Notes under the pieces: model-generated
Told to the model about the DNA's origin: nothing
The model's input: the letters and a program-made list of their open reading frames with translations, nothing else
The model's database searches: none
Position numbers and translations under genes: made by a program
Assembly: GCA_963836355.1 (NCBI GenBank)
Contig: CAWIJO010000002.1
Location: 1,426,001-1,490,000 of the forward strand
Reading direction: 5' to 3'
Length of the DNA: 64,000 bases
Source: Palsa-506 sp963836355
GTDB lineage: Bacteria > Actinomycetota > Actinomycetes > Streptosporangiales > Streptosporangiaceae
Shown: positions 1 to 9,321 of the stretch, one piece after another
Position numbering within the stretch: the stretch's first letter is position 1
Layout of the letters: the number at the start of each line of letters is the position of its first letter

Positions 1-576
1 GGCGCGCCGGTCAGCCAGCTCAGGCCGGGGGCGAAGATGCCCCCCGAAGGACTCGCCGAATACCCAGACGACCAGCCCCCAGCCCAGGCTGGCCAGCAGG
101 GCCAGCCGCGACCACGCGCCACCGGCCGCGGCCAGCAGCCAGGTTCAGATGCCGACCTGGATCCAGACCGCGGCGGCTCCGGCCTGTACCGGGTGGTAAG
201 ACCAGGTGGTCCCGGCCCGGTTCACGACTTGCTGCACCCAGTGCGGTGAACTCGCCGCGACGGGCTCGATGACCTGCCCGGGAAGGCCGGCGGCCATCTT
301 GGGCTGGGCCTGCAGCACGCCGTCCAGCACCCACAGCAGGCCGAAGCCGATCCGGATCAGCCTGCGCGCAGCTGGCTCCGCCGGAACGGGTGCCCGCGGG
401 CCCGGAAGCCGCGGCGCAGCATCATGCCGGGCAGCCGCTGGCAGCAACGCCCGCGCGCCAAGCCTGGCCAGCCCGAGTACCGCGAAGATCAGCAGCACGA
501 TAAGGGCCTGGCGCAGCATGGCTGCCCGGAACGCCGCGACCACCGTTGGGTCGCTGACCTTGATCCCAGAGTTCAT
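1..576 (-). pseudogene. Membrane protein of unknown function, degraded copy running off the left edge
   Basis: The reading frame starts at 576 and encodes a hydrophobic N-terminal helix (about residues 20-40) and then the run RIGFGLLWVLDGVLQAQP. I recognise this pattern from an uncharacterised actinobacterial membrane family. A TGA interrupts the frame at about 142-144, just after WIQVGI. The same frame then continues sensibly (TWLLAA, LGWGLVVWVFGESFGG). A run of six C (plus strand, about 39-44) shifts the frame again before what should be IFAPGLSWLTGA. One stop and one frameshift therefore separate three homologous-looking pieces. The function is unknown, and the true C-terminus lies outside the window. 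Confidence 0.6.
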
Positions 577-681
577 CCCGGGGATGACGTCACCTGCTTC
601 GCTGAATGAGTTCCCGCCGAATGCCTGCCGCGCTGGAGGGCGGGCCGCGATCCGGCCCGCCCTCCTTGTCAGACCCCTGGT

Positions 682-1150
682 TCAGCCGCCGTTGAAGGGA
701 GCGACCAGCGGGTTCGTGCCTGAGAACAAGCCGGCCGGGTTCGGTACCAGATCCACACGTGCATCGTGGTCAGGTCCGGATGCCAGAAGGTGAACTTGGC
801 TCCTGTCTGCGGATTCGTCTTCCGGCATGTCTTGGAGTTCTGATCCGGGATGAAGGTGCCGTCCTTGTAGTGGCAGGCCGCGGGGAAGAGGCCGAACGTC
901 GCGTTCTGCAGCGGCGGCGTCTTCGGCATCTTTGCGAATACCCATTCCAGGGCGCCGAGCTGCCACGTGCTCCCGTGGTGCTCGTAGACCAGGATCTGCG
1001 GCTTGCGGATGTTGAATCCGGCGATTTGCGGGTTCATGAAGTGAATGCCCATGTTCGGCATCATCGGGGTGATGACCTGGTAGCCGTCGGCCTTGGCCCT
1101 GGCCAGGTTCGTCGCGTACTTCGCCGTCGCCAGCCGCGCCCCCGCGAGTC
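682..1150 (-). pseudogene. Conserved hypothetical protein, 5'-truncated and frameshifted
   Basis: From about 1150 downwards the minus strand encodes a well-formed domain with motifs such as PMMPNMGIHFMNP, ILVYEHHGSTWQLGALEW and TFWHPDLTTMHVWIWY. I do not recognise a named family; the His- and Asn-rich motifs suggest a small, probably metal-binding or exported domain. Near 745 one base is missing: the expected ending NPAGLFSGTNPLVAPFNGG is in the next frame and stops at 682-684. The N-terminus is gone, because the sequence upstream of about 1150 belongs to a LuxR-type ATPase. Both lesions make a functional product unlikely. Confidence 0.55.
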
Positions 1151-1459
1151 GATCTCGGCCATGAATGCGGCGAACAGCTGGTCCCGCTGCGCCCCTCGGC
1201 GGCACAGGTCAGCGAGTTCCCCGCCGACCTGCGCGCCGATGTCGAAAACCGGACCGAGCGGCCGCGGGGTCAGCAACCCGTCGCAGCCGCCCCACAGCCA
1301 GCGGGCACCCTTCGTGCGCTGCTGGAACATCTCGACCAGCGCGGTCTTCCCGATCCCCGACTCCCCCGACACCAGGACCAGCCGGCCGTCGCCCTGCCTC
1401 GCCTGACCGGCATACTCGGCAAGCGTCTGCAGAAACGACGCCCGCTCCAGCAGCTTCAT
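1145..1459 (-). pseudogene. N-terminal fragment of a LAL-type (LuxR family) ATPase regulator
   Basis: The start at 1459 opens MKLLERASFLQTLAEYAGQA, followed by a Walker A motif (GESGIGKTAL, about residues 31-40) and the LWGGCDGLLTPRPLGP stretch typical of large LuxR-type ATPase regulators. The homology ends after LFAAFMAEIDSRG, where Walker B would normally follow. The next bases encode the middle of an unrelated conserved hypothetical protein. Only about 105 of an expected 900 or more residues remain, and the HTH is missing. This is the 5' scar of a deletion. Confidence 0.65.
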
Positions 1460-1836
1460 CGCCAGACCCCCAGCCTCTTGCGAGGATTGTGACCGGCCCA
1501 GGCGGGCAGTTTCAAGGGTGGCCGAGCGGCACCAAGCCGCGGGCGATCCGCTTCAGCATGCTAGCCAGGCTACGCCAGGAAGCTGGCTGCCAGCCCAGTG
1601 ACCTGCGGGCACGAGCGGGCCACCGGTTCAGCTACGACCGAGCGCCGCTGCCCGCGCGCTGGCCTGCTCCCGGTCACTGCCGCCAGGCGAGCAAGACCGC
1701 TCTTCCCCGGCGGGCCTTTGCTCGGAACTTTCGGTTATTGCCACGACACGCGGAGTTGCCTGTTATCTTCTGAAATCTGCAAGATGAATTCTGCAAGAGG
1801 ATATGACTTCCTCCCGATCCGCGAGGGACAGCCGTC
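1460..1836. promoter_or_regulatory. Intergenic region upstream of the conservon
   Basis: No gene is visible in these 377 bases. The last 100 (about 1730-1836) are clearly more AT-rich than the surroundings and contain the near-repeat TCTGCAAGATGA / TCTGCAAGAGGA at about 1776-1800. This is the obvious place for the cvn operon promoter. The ribosome binding site GAGGGAC lies at 1823-1829, seven bases before the ATG at 1837. No specific -10/-35 pair is asserted. Confidence 0.45.
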
Positions 1837-4320
1837 ATGCGCCTGCGCCGCCGGTCCGTGCTCCTGAGGGTTGCCCTGCTCGTCTTAGTCCCGCTGATCT
1901 TCCTGGTCGGCTTATTCACCTACACGGTCACCACGTCGGTGACCGGCGCACTTACGCTGATCCGATCCAAGGTGATGATGGATGACCTCGGCCAGCCGGT
2001 GGCAAGCCTGCAGCGGGCGCTATCGCACGAGCGGGCCCAGACAATCGTCTATTACGTCCGGCCGACGCCTGCCACGCTTGCCGCGCTGAAACGCCAGCGA
2101 ACGATCACCGATCACGCGGTCGCGTCCGTGACGGCGGCGACGGGCTCCTCATCCGTCGGGCAGAGTGCCTCGGCGGGCGGGCAGAAGGCCATCGGTGCCC
2201 TCCGCCAGGGCTTAGCGGGCCTTCCCGGTCTCCGGGCCAAGGTCACCGCCCTCTCGATCAGCGGCCAGCAGGCATTCACTGGCTACAACGGCATGATCGG
2301 TGCCAGCTACCAGGTGCTGGAGCAGGCGATCATCCAGGAGGGCAACTCCACCCAGGTGCTTCCCGGGATCGCGGTCCTTGAACTGGCGATATCCAACGAG
2401 TACCTGCAGCAGGAGAGCGCGCTGCTGGACGGCAACTTTGCTGCCCATGCCTTCCCGGCCAGCGACCACCAGGCATTCGTGCGGCTGGTAGGAGCGCACC
2501 GGCTGCTCTACGCCCAGAGTTACTCGTATCTCAGCCCGGCGGACCGCAGCGACCTGAACCATGATGTCCGGCCGCGCACAGCGAGCACCCTTGCCGCGCT
2601 GGAGGACAGGCTCGTCGCGAGCGACCGGCCGGACCGGGCTCCCCCGGTGCGCCCCGTTACCTGGAACAGCACCGTCGGCACGCTCAGCGCGCAGACCCAG
2701 CGGGCGGTCGGGCAGGCGGAGGCGCGGCTGGCATCGGTGGCCCGGTCGCAGGCCAGCGCCAAGCTCCGCAAGCTTTACCTGGTCGGCGGCCTGGGACTGG
2801 CCGCAGTCGTCGCATCCCTGGCCTTGTCCCTTTGGATCGCCGTCAACCTGGCCCGGCAGCTGCGCGGCCTGCGGGACTCGGCGCTGGAAATGGCAACTGT
2901 CCGGCTCCCCGACGTGGTCCGGCGGCTGCGCGCCGGCGAGGACGTGGACGTCGCTGCGCAGGTACCGCAGCTAGACGCTGGCGCGGACGAGATCGGCCAG
3001 GTCAAAACGGCATTCAACACCGCGCAGCGGACGGCCGTTGAGGCGGCGGTGGACGAGGCAAGGGTGCGCCGCGGCATCAACGACGTCTTCCGGAATCTGG
3101 CCAGGCGGAGCCAGTCACTGCTGGAACGCCAGATGGCACTGCTCGATGCCATGGAGCGGCGGGCGGCGTCGCCGGACGATCTGGAGGGCCTGTTCCGGAT
3201 TGACCACCTCACCACGCGCATGCGCCGCCACGCCGAGAGCCTGATCGTCTTGGCCGGCGACTTGCCCAGGCGCGCATTCCGCGACCCGGTGCCCTTCGTG
3301 GACGTGCTGCGCGCGGCCGCGGCCGAGGTCGAGGATTACACCCGGATCAAGGTCATCTCCCGGACGCCGGCCGCGCTGGCCGGCCCCGCGGTGGCCGACG
3401 TGATCCACCTGCTCGCTGAGTTCGTGGAGAACGCCACGATCTTCTCCCCGTCGAACACCGAGATCCGGGTAACCGGGGATCTGGTGGCGAATGGCTTTGC
3501 GGTCGACATCGAGGACCGCGGGCAGGGCATGCGCGACGAGCAGATCGCCGCTGCCAATGCCAGCCTGGCAGACCCGCCGATGTTCGACCTGTCGGGCTCG
3601 GATCAGCTCGGCCTCTTCGTCGCGGCGCAGCTAGCCCGGCGGCACGGAATCCGGGTGACGCTTCGGCACTCCGGCTACGGCGGCGTGACGGCCATCGCGC
3701 TGATCCCGCGGGATCTGGTGGTCCTCGCTGACGCCATCGGCAACGGCGCCGTTCCCGGCCGTGCGCCAGGCGGCCGCCTGACAGCGGCAGCTGAAGTCCG
3801 CCATGCCGTCACCGCGCAACCAGGCACGGCGCAGCCAGGCACGACGCAACTCGTCACTCCGCAGCCCGGCGCGCCGCGACCCGGCAGGCCGCTACCCGCC
3901 ATCGGCGCACACGCCATCCCGGCTCCCTGGGACGCGGCCGCGGCCAGCCCGCCGGACTTCCCGCGGTCCGGCACATTCCCCCGGCCCGGCCCGCCGGAAT
4001 CAGTCAGCAGGCAGGCCACCGACGAGACAGCGGAATGCCCGGTGGCACCGACCCCAGTTGATCTTGATCCGGCCGGCCCACCGCCCGGGCCGACCGAGAA
4101 CGGCCTGCCCCAGCGGGTCCGCCAGACGAGCCTGGCACCGCAACTGCGGGGCCCGGCCGTCTCGCCTTCGCCCGCCGACGAAACCGCGAGCTCACGTTCA
4201 CCGGAAGCGGCCCGCAGTGTGATGTCGGCCTTCCGGCATGGCTGGCAGCGGGGCCTTTCCGAGGACGGCGCGGAACAGGACCATGGGACGGATCTGCCTC
4301 TGGACGGGGGGAGCCGGTGA
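1837..4320 (+). CDS. cvnA: Conservon sensor histidine kinase CvnA (NIT-HAMP-HATPase)
   Basis: This 827-residue membrane kinase is the sensor of a conservon, an actinobacterial signalling set in which a kinase-like protein works with a roadblock protein, a DUF742 protein and a small GTPase. TM1 is about residues 9-30, followed by an extracytoplasmic helical NIT-like domain (to about 300). TM2 is about 313-336 and leads into HAMP. The likely phosphoacceptor helix DHLTTRMRR is near residue 456. The ATPase domain has the N-box ENATIFSP (about 530) and the G1-type DRGQGM (about 560). The last 180 residues are Pro/Ala-rich and probably disordered. The stop overlaps the GTG start of the next gene. 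The gene is intact. Confidence 0.93.
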   Translation: MRLRRRSVLLRVALLVLVPLIFLVGLFTYTVTTSVTGALTLIRSKVMMDDLGQPVASLQRALSHERAQTIVYYVRPTPATLAALKRQRTITDHAVASVTAATGSSSVGQSASAGGQKAIGALRQGLAGLPGLRAKVTALSISGQQAFTGYNGMIGASYQVLEQAIIQEGNSTQVLPGIAVLELAISNEYLQQESALLDGNFAAHAFPASDHQAFVRLVGAHRLLYAQSYSYLSPADRSDLNHDVRPRTASTLAALEDRLVASDRPDRAPPVRPVTWNSTVGTLSAQTQRAVGQAEARLASVARSQASAKLRKLYLVGGLGLAAVVASLALSLWIAVNLARQLRGLRDSALEMATVRLPDVVRRLRAGEDVDVAAQVPQLDAGADEIGQVKTAFNTAQRTAVEAAVDEARVRRGINDVFRNLARRSQSLLERQMALLDAMERRAASPDDLEGLFRIDHLTTRMRRHAESLIVLAGDLPRRAFRDPVPFVDVLRAAAAEVEDYTRIKVISRTPAALAGPAVADVIHLLAEFVENATIFSPSNTEIRVTGDLVANGFAVDIEDRGQGMRDEQIAAANASLADPPMFDLSGSDQLGLFVAAQLARRHGIRVTLRHSGYGGVTAIALIPRDLVVLADAIGNGAVPGRAPGGRLTAAAEVRHAVTAQPGTAQPGTTQLVTPQPGAPRPGRPLPAIGAHAIPAPWDAAAASPPDFPRSGTFPRPGPPESVSRQATDETAECPVAPTPVDLDPAGPPPGPTENGLPQRVRQTSLAPQLRGPAVSPSPADETASSRSPEAARSVMSAFRHGWQRGLSEDGAEQDHGTDLPLDGGSR

Positions 4321-4766
4321 ATATCAGCTTCCCCAGCCAGCCGCCGCAACGGACCACGAGCACCGACAGCCATCTCGACCGGCTCCTTGACGACCTGGTA
4401 GGACGCGCAGCGCACGTGCAGAAGGCAGCCATCCTTTCCCGGGACGGTTTTGCCCTCGGCGTCTCGGCAGCGCTCGGCCGCGAGGACGCCGAGCACCTCT
4501 CGGCGCTGGCAGCCGGGCTGCTGAGCCTGGCCAACGGCGGCGCGATCCACTTCGGCGCGGGCAAAGTCCACCAGGCCGTGGTTGAGATGGAACGGGGCTT
4601 CCTGTTCGTGACAGCCGCCGGGGAGGGAAGCTGCCTTGCCGTCCTCGCCGATCCGCAGGCAGACGTCGGCCTCCTTGCCTACGAGATGGCCCTGATCGTC
4701 AAGCGGCTGGGACGGCACGCCGCGGTCAACGGCCGGCCCGCGGCCGGTGCCGGCGAAGCGATGTGA
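4317..4766 (+). CDS. cvnB: Roadblock/LC7 protein CvnB
   Basis: This 149-residue protein matches the usual conservon roadblock protein in length and sequence: LDRLLDDLVGRAAHVQKAAI, then LSRDGFALG, a central helix containing EDAEHLSALAAGLLSL and a C-terminal YEMALIVKRLG. Such proteins act as GTPase regulators or partners on the membrane complex. The start is GTG, overlapping the cvnA stop by four bases (GTGA), which implies translational coupling. The gene is intact. Confidence 0.92.
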   Translation: MNISFPSQPPQRTTSTDSHLDRLLDDLVGRAAHVQKAAILSRDGFALGVSAALGREDAEHLSALAAGLLSLANGGAIHFGAGKVHQAVVEMERGFLFVTAAGEGSCLAVLADPQADVGLLAYEMALIVKRLGRHAAVNGRPAAGAGEAM

Positions 4767-5153
4767 ACAGGCGGTGGCTCCAGCTGACGATCGGTGGCCT
4801 GACCCCGGATTCCGGACCCGGCCCGGTGGTACGGCCCTACGCGCTCGTCCGCGGCCGGACGAAGCCGCGCGGTGAGGTGCTCGACGTCATCACGATGGTT
4901 TACGCCCTGCGCATGCCGGAACCCGATCCGACCGATCTTGAGCCGGAGCACCTGGCGGTCCTTCAGCTGTGCCGGATCCCGATGTCCGTGGCGGATTCTG
5001 GCATCAAAGCTTGACCTGCCGCTCGGCGTGATCCGCATCCTACTCGCGGATCTCCGCGACGGCGGGCTGCTGCGGATTCACCGGCCCCGACCGGAGCGGC
5101 TCACCGACGTCCGGCTTCTCAGGGAGGTGGCCGATGGCCTACGACGACTTTGA
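4763..5153 (+). pseudogene. cvnC: DUF742 protein CvnC with a one-base insertion
   Basis: DUF742 proteins are small winged-helix-like parts of conservons. The frame from GTG 4763 encodes the typical start (RRWLQLTIGGLTPDSGP, RPYALVRGRT, GEVLDVITMV) and SVAD, then stops at 5012-5014. The next frame continues exactly where it should (LASKLDLPLGVIRILLADL) and stops at 5153, overlapping cvnD. Removing one T from GATTCT at 4994-4999 restores a normal protein of about 129 residues. The lesion is a real mutation, a recoding site or a sequencing error. The same GATTCT change occurs in cvnD. Confidence 0.85.
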
Positions 5154-5767
5154 TCTCCCCCGCCGGGCTGAGCAGGCGGCGCCCGCCCCGATTGCCGTCA
5201 AGATCTTAGTCGCGGGCGGATTCGGCGTCGGCAAGACCACGCTGGTAGGCGCGCTAACGGAGATTCGGCCATTACGGACCGAGGAGGATTCTCAGCGGTC
5301 CCGGGGCAGGCGTCGACGTGATCACCGGCGTGGAAGGCAAACGGACCACCACCGTCGCCATGGATTTCGGGCGGATTACCATCCATGCCGGACTCGTGAT
5401 CTACCTCTTTGGCATGCCCGGGCAGGAACGCTTCTGGTTCATGTGGGACGACCTGTCACACGGGGCCCTCGGGGCCGTCGTCTTGGCTGACACCAGGCGC
5501 CTCGCTGACTGCTTTCCGCCCATCGACTACTTCGAGCAACGCCAGACGCCGTTCATCGTGGCGCTGAACTGCTTCGACGGGGTGCGCCGTCACGAGGCGG
5601 GCGAGATCCGGCGGGCGCTCGACATCGACCCGCAGGTGCCGATCGTGATGTGCGACGCCCGGGAACGGGTGTCCTGCCGGGATGCGCTGGCCACCTTGGT
5701 CGACCATGCCATCGCCCTGCTGGGATTGGACTTACGCGCGCCGAGTTCATCAGGCTCGCCGGCCTGA
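5134..5767 (+). pseudogene. cvnD: Conservon small GTPase CvnD with a one-base insertion
   Basis: The Ras-like GTPase of the conservon. Frame 1 carries the P-loop GGFGVGKTT (about residues 28-36) and switch lead-in LTEIRPLRTEED, then derails. Frame 2 carries GVEGKRTTTVAMDFGRI, the G3 region LFGMPGQERFW and the G4-like ALNCFDG, ending at 5767. Removing one T from GATTCT at 5287-5292 joins them (EEDLSGPGAGVDVITG). It would be the last gene of the operon, overlapping cvnC by about 20 bases. Without correction the product is a 118-residue protein lacking guanine specificity motifs. Confidence 0.85.
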
Positions 5768-5849
5768 ACCGGGCCGGCTGGCCGCGGGCCGTGCTTCCGG
5801 CCTGCACGCTCGCCATGATCGTCACGGCGGTCCCGGGACGCGGCCGTAG

Positions 5850-6596
5850 ACTTCCGTCGTGGCTGGTCGGCCGGAGGCAGGCGCAGCGCGCAGGCGATCT
5901 CGTTCATCTTGCGGCGGGTCGGCTCGCATGGCGGCGGGATCGACCGGGCCCGGCGGCTGGCGGCATTCCCCGGTGCCGGGCTGAAGCAGATGTTTGCGTT
6001 CCTGACCACGCACTCGACGCTGGCCGGGCAGTTCGCCGGGCGGATCGGACTGGATGAGGCGGCCTGTGCGGCGATCCGTCAGGCTACGAGCAATTGGACG
6101 GGAAAGGTCATCCCGACCATCTGCGGGCCGAGGAGATTCTGCCTGCCCGCGCGGCTGGCAGATCTCCTCGCCAGCCCGGTCGAGGTGCTTCAGCCGGCGC
6201 CTCGGCGTCGAAGCGGCCAGGAGAGTCGTCGCAAGCACCGGGGGACCCAGTTCGATCCTGCCGTCGCGGACCTGTTCTGCGAGCGCGCGCCGGAACTGCT
6301 GGACGGCCTCGATGACGCAGCGGGCTGGGACGCGGTCCTGGACGCCGGGCCCAGGCTGGCCCGCCGCGTCGCCGGGGCCGACCTGGACGACGTCCTTGAG
6401 GCGATAGCCGACCTGGTCGACCTCAAGTCGCCGTACCTGGCCGGGCATTCACGCGGGGTGGCGAACCTGGCGAGCGCGGCGGCGCGTGCCTCGGGTCTCT
6501 CCGCTGACGACGCGACCGGCCTGCGGCGCGCGGGCCTCCGCCATGATCTCGGCCGGCTCGGCGTCTCGACGGCGATCTGGGACAAGCGGGTTGCGT
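5850..6596 (+). pseudogene. HD-domain (HD-GYP type) LuxR-family regulator, heavily degraded
   Basis: Homologous segments are scattered over three frames: RRVGSHGGGIDRARRLA, FLTTHSTLAGQFAGRIGLDE, LDGKGHPDHLRAEEI, LPARLADLLASPVEVL, RRLGVEAARRVV, GTQFDPAVADLFCERAPELL, and finally YLAGHSRGVANLASAAARAS and LRHDLGRLGVSTAIWDK. These are the ordered motifs of an actinobacterial HD-domain regulator, including the HD pair. At least four frameshifts are needed, one of them another GATTCT (6135-6140). The gene stops after IWDK, so the rest of the HD-GYP domain and the HTH are deleted. The N-terminal domain is also missing. Confidence 0.7.
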
Positions 6597-6739
6597 GGAA
6601 CCATGTGCGAGCCGCCGCAGCGCTCGCCGCGGCCGGGCTGCTGACTGTCGCCCTGCGGGTGAGCTAAGCAGGCGTAACCGTGACCGAGCCACGGAGACAG
6701 CCGGGCGGGCGTGGCGGGCGCGCGGGTCAACGCTGCCGG

Positions 6740-8287
6740 TCACCGCGCACGAGGACCCGGGCCTGGCGGCGCCTCTGCCGGGTAAGATCGTAGCCTGTTC
6801 GCGGCCGCGACCAGGTCCGCCTCGGCCTGGGCGATGCGGGCCCGGCGATCGGAATTCCACCGCCGGGCCGCCGCCACTCGCCGGCGCACCCGCCGCGAGT
6901 GCTCCCGCACGCGGCCGGGACTCGCGCCGCCCGGGGCTTCTCTGGCCGACACGGCTAGCACGGGATCCGCCGCGGCAGCGAGCATGTCGGGGCCAATCGG
7001 CACCGGCGTCCCGGTGATCTCCTCGGCGGCCGCCCGGACCAGGGGAACGGTCAGCTCGGTTTCACCCCGGCTCACCGCGGCCGCGACGGCCCGCCGATCA
7101 CCCGGTAGGCCGTGCGGTAGTCAAGCCGGAAGCGCAGCGACAATTCCTCCGCCAGGTCGGCTGCCGCGGTGAAATGCCTGGCCGCCTGCCCGGCCAGCAC
7201 ATCGGTTTCCGGGCGCACCCCGGAAACCACGGCCGACCCGAGCCGGACAAGCGCCGGCCAGGTCAAGCGCCCCGCCCACCTCGCCGTAGGCGTACAGCCA
7301 GTTGTCGGTACGCGCGGATGGCGTGAGGCCGGTGGCGAGCAGCCCGGTGAGGCGCCCTATCAGCGTGCCCGCGCCGCCCCGCAACACGGGCAGCGCGTAA
7401 GGGTTGCGCTTTTGCGGCATCAGCACGCTGGCCCGGCACAGCGAGGCATCGATGGTCACGTAGCCGAACGCCGGGCTGGCGAATATTTCCAGATCCGCGG
7501 CCAGCTGGCCGATGGGCGCCACCGCCTGCGGGGCCGCGGTGACCGCGTCGGCCAGGGTGTCCACCGACCACATCGCGTCGCGGGTATGCGCGGCAACCGA
7601 GCCGAAGCCGAGCAGCCCGGCGAGGCGGGCCCGGTCCAGCGGCAGCCGGGCGCCGCCAACTCCGCCAGCGCCCGCGGGCGAGGCGTCCGCGCCCCGGTAC
7701 GCGGCCTGCACCCGGTCCAGGTTCCGCACCGCCTGCTCGGCAAACCCGCCCAGGTAGTGACCGAACGTCGACGGCTGCGCGGGCTGCAGGTAGGTGCTGT
7801 CCGCCCACAGCGTGGCGGCGTGCTCGGCGGCCAGGGCGGCGAGCACGCTGGCGAAGGCGGCCAGGTCGGCGTGCAGGCTGAGCAGCTTGTCCCGCAGCGC
7901 GAGCCGGAAGGCGATGCGGCCCGCCTCCCTGCGGGTGCGGCCAAGGTGAAGCCGCCCGGCCGCCGGGCCGAGGGCTCGCTCGAGTTCCCGTTCCCTGCTG
8001 TTGTACGCGTCGCCGTATACCGGGTCGTAAGGGAACTCGGCCGCCGGGGAATCGAGCAGGTCAAGGAGCACAGCGCACAATGGCGCCGCCTCGTCGCGGC
8101 GCAGCGCGCCGCAATCGGCCAGCTCGACGAGGTGAGCAAGGTCGGCGAGGGTCAGGCCGCGGTGCAGCAGCGGCGCGTCGGCGATCTCCAGCGCGTAGCC
8201 GGCCTCGACCAGCTCGGGCGCGGGCCCGCTGGTGATCCGCGCCCCGGCTCCCAGGTATCCGGCCGGCGGCCGCCGGTCACCGGTCAC
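6740..8287 (-). pseudogene. Argininosuccinate-lyase-like enzyme (fumarase/aspartase superfamily), two frameshifts
   Basis: A superfamily lyase that would release fumarate from an N-succinyl-type substrate. Start is GTG 8287, overlapping the upstream PLP gene by four bases. Family landmarks run in order: DSPAAEFPYDPVYGDAYNSR, STYLQPAQPSTFGHYLGGF, TRDAMWSVDTLADAV, and the signature loop MPQKRNP near residue 290. The frame breaks near 7250 (after GEVGGALDLAG) and again near 7090. The C-terminal part (DYRTAYRVIG, then AAAVSRGETELTVPLVRAA) lies in two other frames and ends at 6740. The sequence is too divergent from housekeeping ArgH to claim argininosuccinate as substrate. It is the last gene of the operon. 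Confidence 0.75.
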
Positions 8288-9321
8288 AGCGGGCCGCCCG
8301 ATCCAGTGAACAAGGTGGGCGCGCCGCCGCTGACAAGGAACAGCTGAGTGCCGCTGGCCCGGCCCGCCCGGCACTCAGCGACCAGCGCGGCCATCGCCTT
8401 TGCCCCGAACGCCGGATCGAGGAAGAAGCCCTCGGCCGCCGCGAGCATCCGGGCCGCCGCCTGCCCGTCCGCTGAGGGCATGCCGTAGCCCGGCCCGATC
8501 CAGCCGCCGAGGATCGTGGGCTCGCCGATGGCGGCGTCGATGCCGCCCAGGGCGGCGGCCCCCGTCGCCAGCGCCCGCACCCTGTCGCGGCACTCGTCCA
8601 CCGGCCTGCTGACCGTGACACCAGTGACCGCATACGGTGCTCCGGTCAGCGCCGCACCGGCCACTAGGCCCGCCTGCGTCCCGCACGACCCGGTCGCCAG
8701 CCACAACGCCGTCGGCCGCTCGCCGAGCGCGTCCAGCTGGGCCGCCAGCTCAACGCTCCCGCGGACGTAGCCCAATGCCCCCAGCGGGGTCGCGCCGCCG
8801 CGCGGAACAGGGTACGGGCGCCTTCCCGCGGCGCGCAGTTCCGCTGTCACGGCCTCGATGCCGGCATCCACCGAGGCCCGGTCCGGCGCACCGGTGAACC
8901 GCACGTCCACCCCGAGCCACCGGTGCAGCCGCATGTTGCCCTCGTCGGCAGCGGAAGTGCCGTAGCAGACGACGTGCGGCTCGATCTGGTGCCGCAGGCA
9001 CGCCAGGGCGGCGAGCATCGTCCAGTTCGACTGCGGCCCCGCGCCGGTCACCAGGCAGTCGCAGCCCTGCCTGAGCACGTCAGCGATGATGTACTCCAGC
9101 CCGCGCAGCTTGTTGCCGCCGAGGCCGACACCCGCCAGGTCGTCCCGCTTCAGCAGGATCGGCACGCCAAGATCGCTGGACAGCCGCGGGGCCGGGTGCA
9201 GCGGGGTCGGCCCTAGGACGAGGGGGATCCGGGGAACGCTGGCCAGTCGTCCCGCGACCTCATCGGCGGCTCCGGTCACTTCGGCTGCCTGGGCCGCCGC
9301 CGCGCGCGCGGCCACGGTCAT
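8284..9321 (-). CDS. PLP-dependent deaminase/desulfhydrase (ACC deaminase / D-cysteine desulfhydrase family)
   Basis: This 345-residue fold-type-II PLP enzyme is full length. The substrate-facing start PRIPLVLGPTPLHPAPRLS is followed by LLKRDDLAGVGLGGNKLRGL, where K71 is the expected PLP lysine. The phosphate/substrate loop TGAGPQSNWTMLAALAC follows and the C-terminal SGGAP is present. Relatives remove ammonia, with or without sulfide, from small D- or cyclic amino acids. Both ends overlap neighbouring lyase genes by four bases, so the three enzymes are translationally coupled and probably act on one substrate. The substrate is not deducible from sequence. Confidence 0.85.
   Translation of the reverse strand: MTVAARAAAAQAAEVTGAADEVAGRLASVPRIPLVLGPTPLHPAPRLSSDLGVPILLKRDDLAGVGLGGNKLRGLEYIIADVLRQGCDCLVTGAGPQSNWTMLAALACLRHQIEPHVVCYGTSAADEGNMRLHRWLGVDVRFTGAPDRASVDAGIEAVTAELRAAGRRPYPVPRGGATPLGALGYVRGSVELAAQLDALGERPTALWLATGSCGTQAGLVAGAALTGAPYAVTGVTVSRPVDECRDRVRALATGAAALGGIDAAIGEPTILGGWIGPGYGMPSADGQAAARMLAAAEGFFLDPAFGAKAMAALVAECRAGRASGTQLFLVSGGAPTLFTGSGGPL

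Noticed and set aside
1837..4320. Ordinary two-component kinase rather than a conservon protein
   Set aside because: The gene order with roadblock, DUF742 and GTPase genes, all overlapping, identifies it as CvnA.
4982..5300. Programmed +1 frameshifting in cvnC and cvnD
   Set aside because: Attractive because both shifts use GAT-TCT, but the same insertion occurs in a dead HD-domain gene and a broken IS transposase, and conservon genes normally need no recoding. Kept only as an alternative in the findings.
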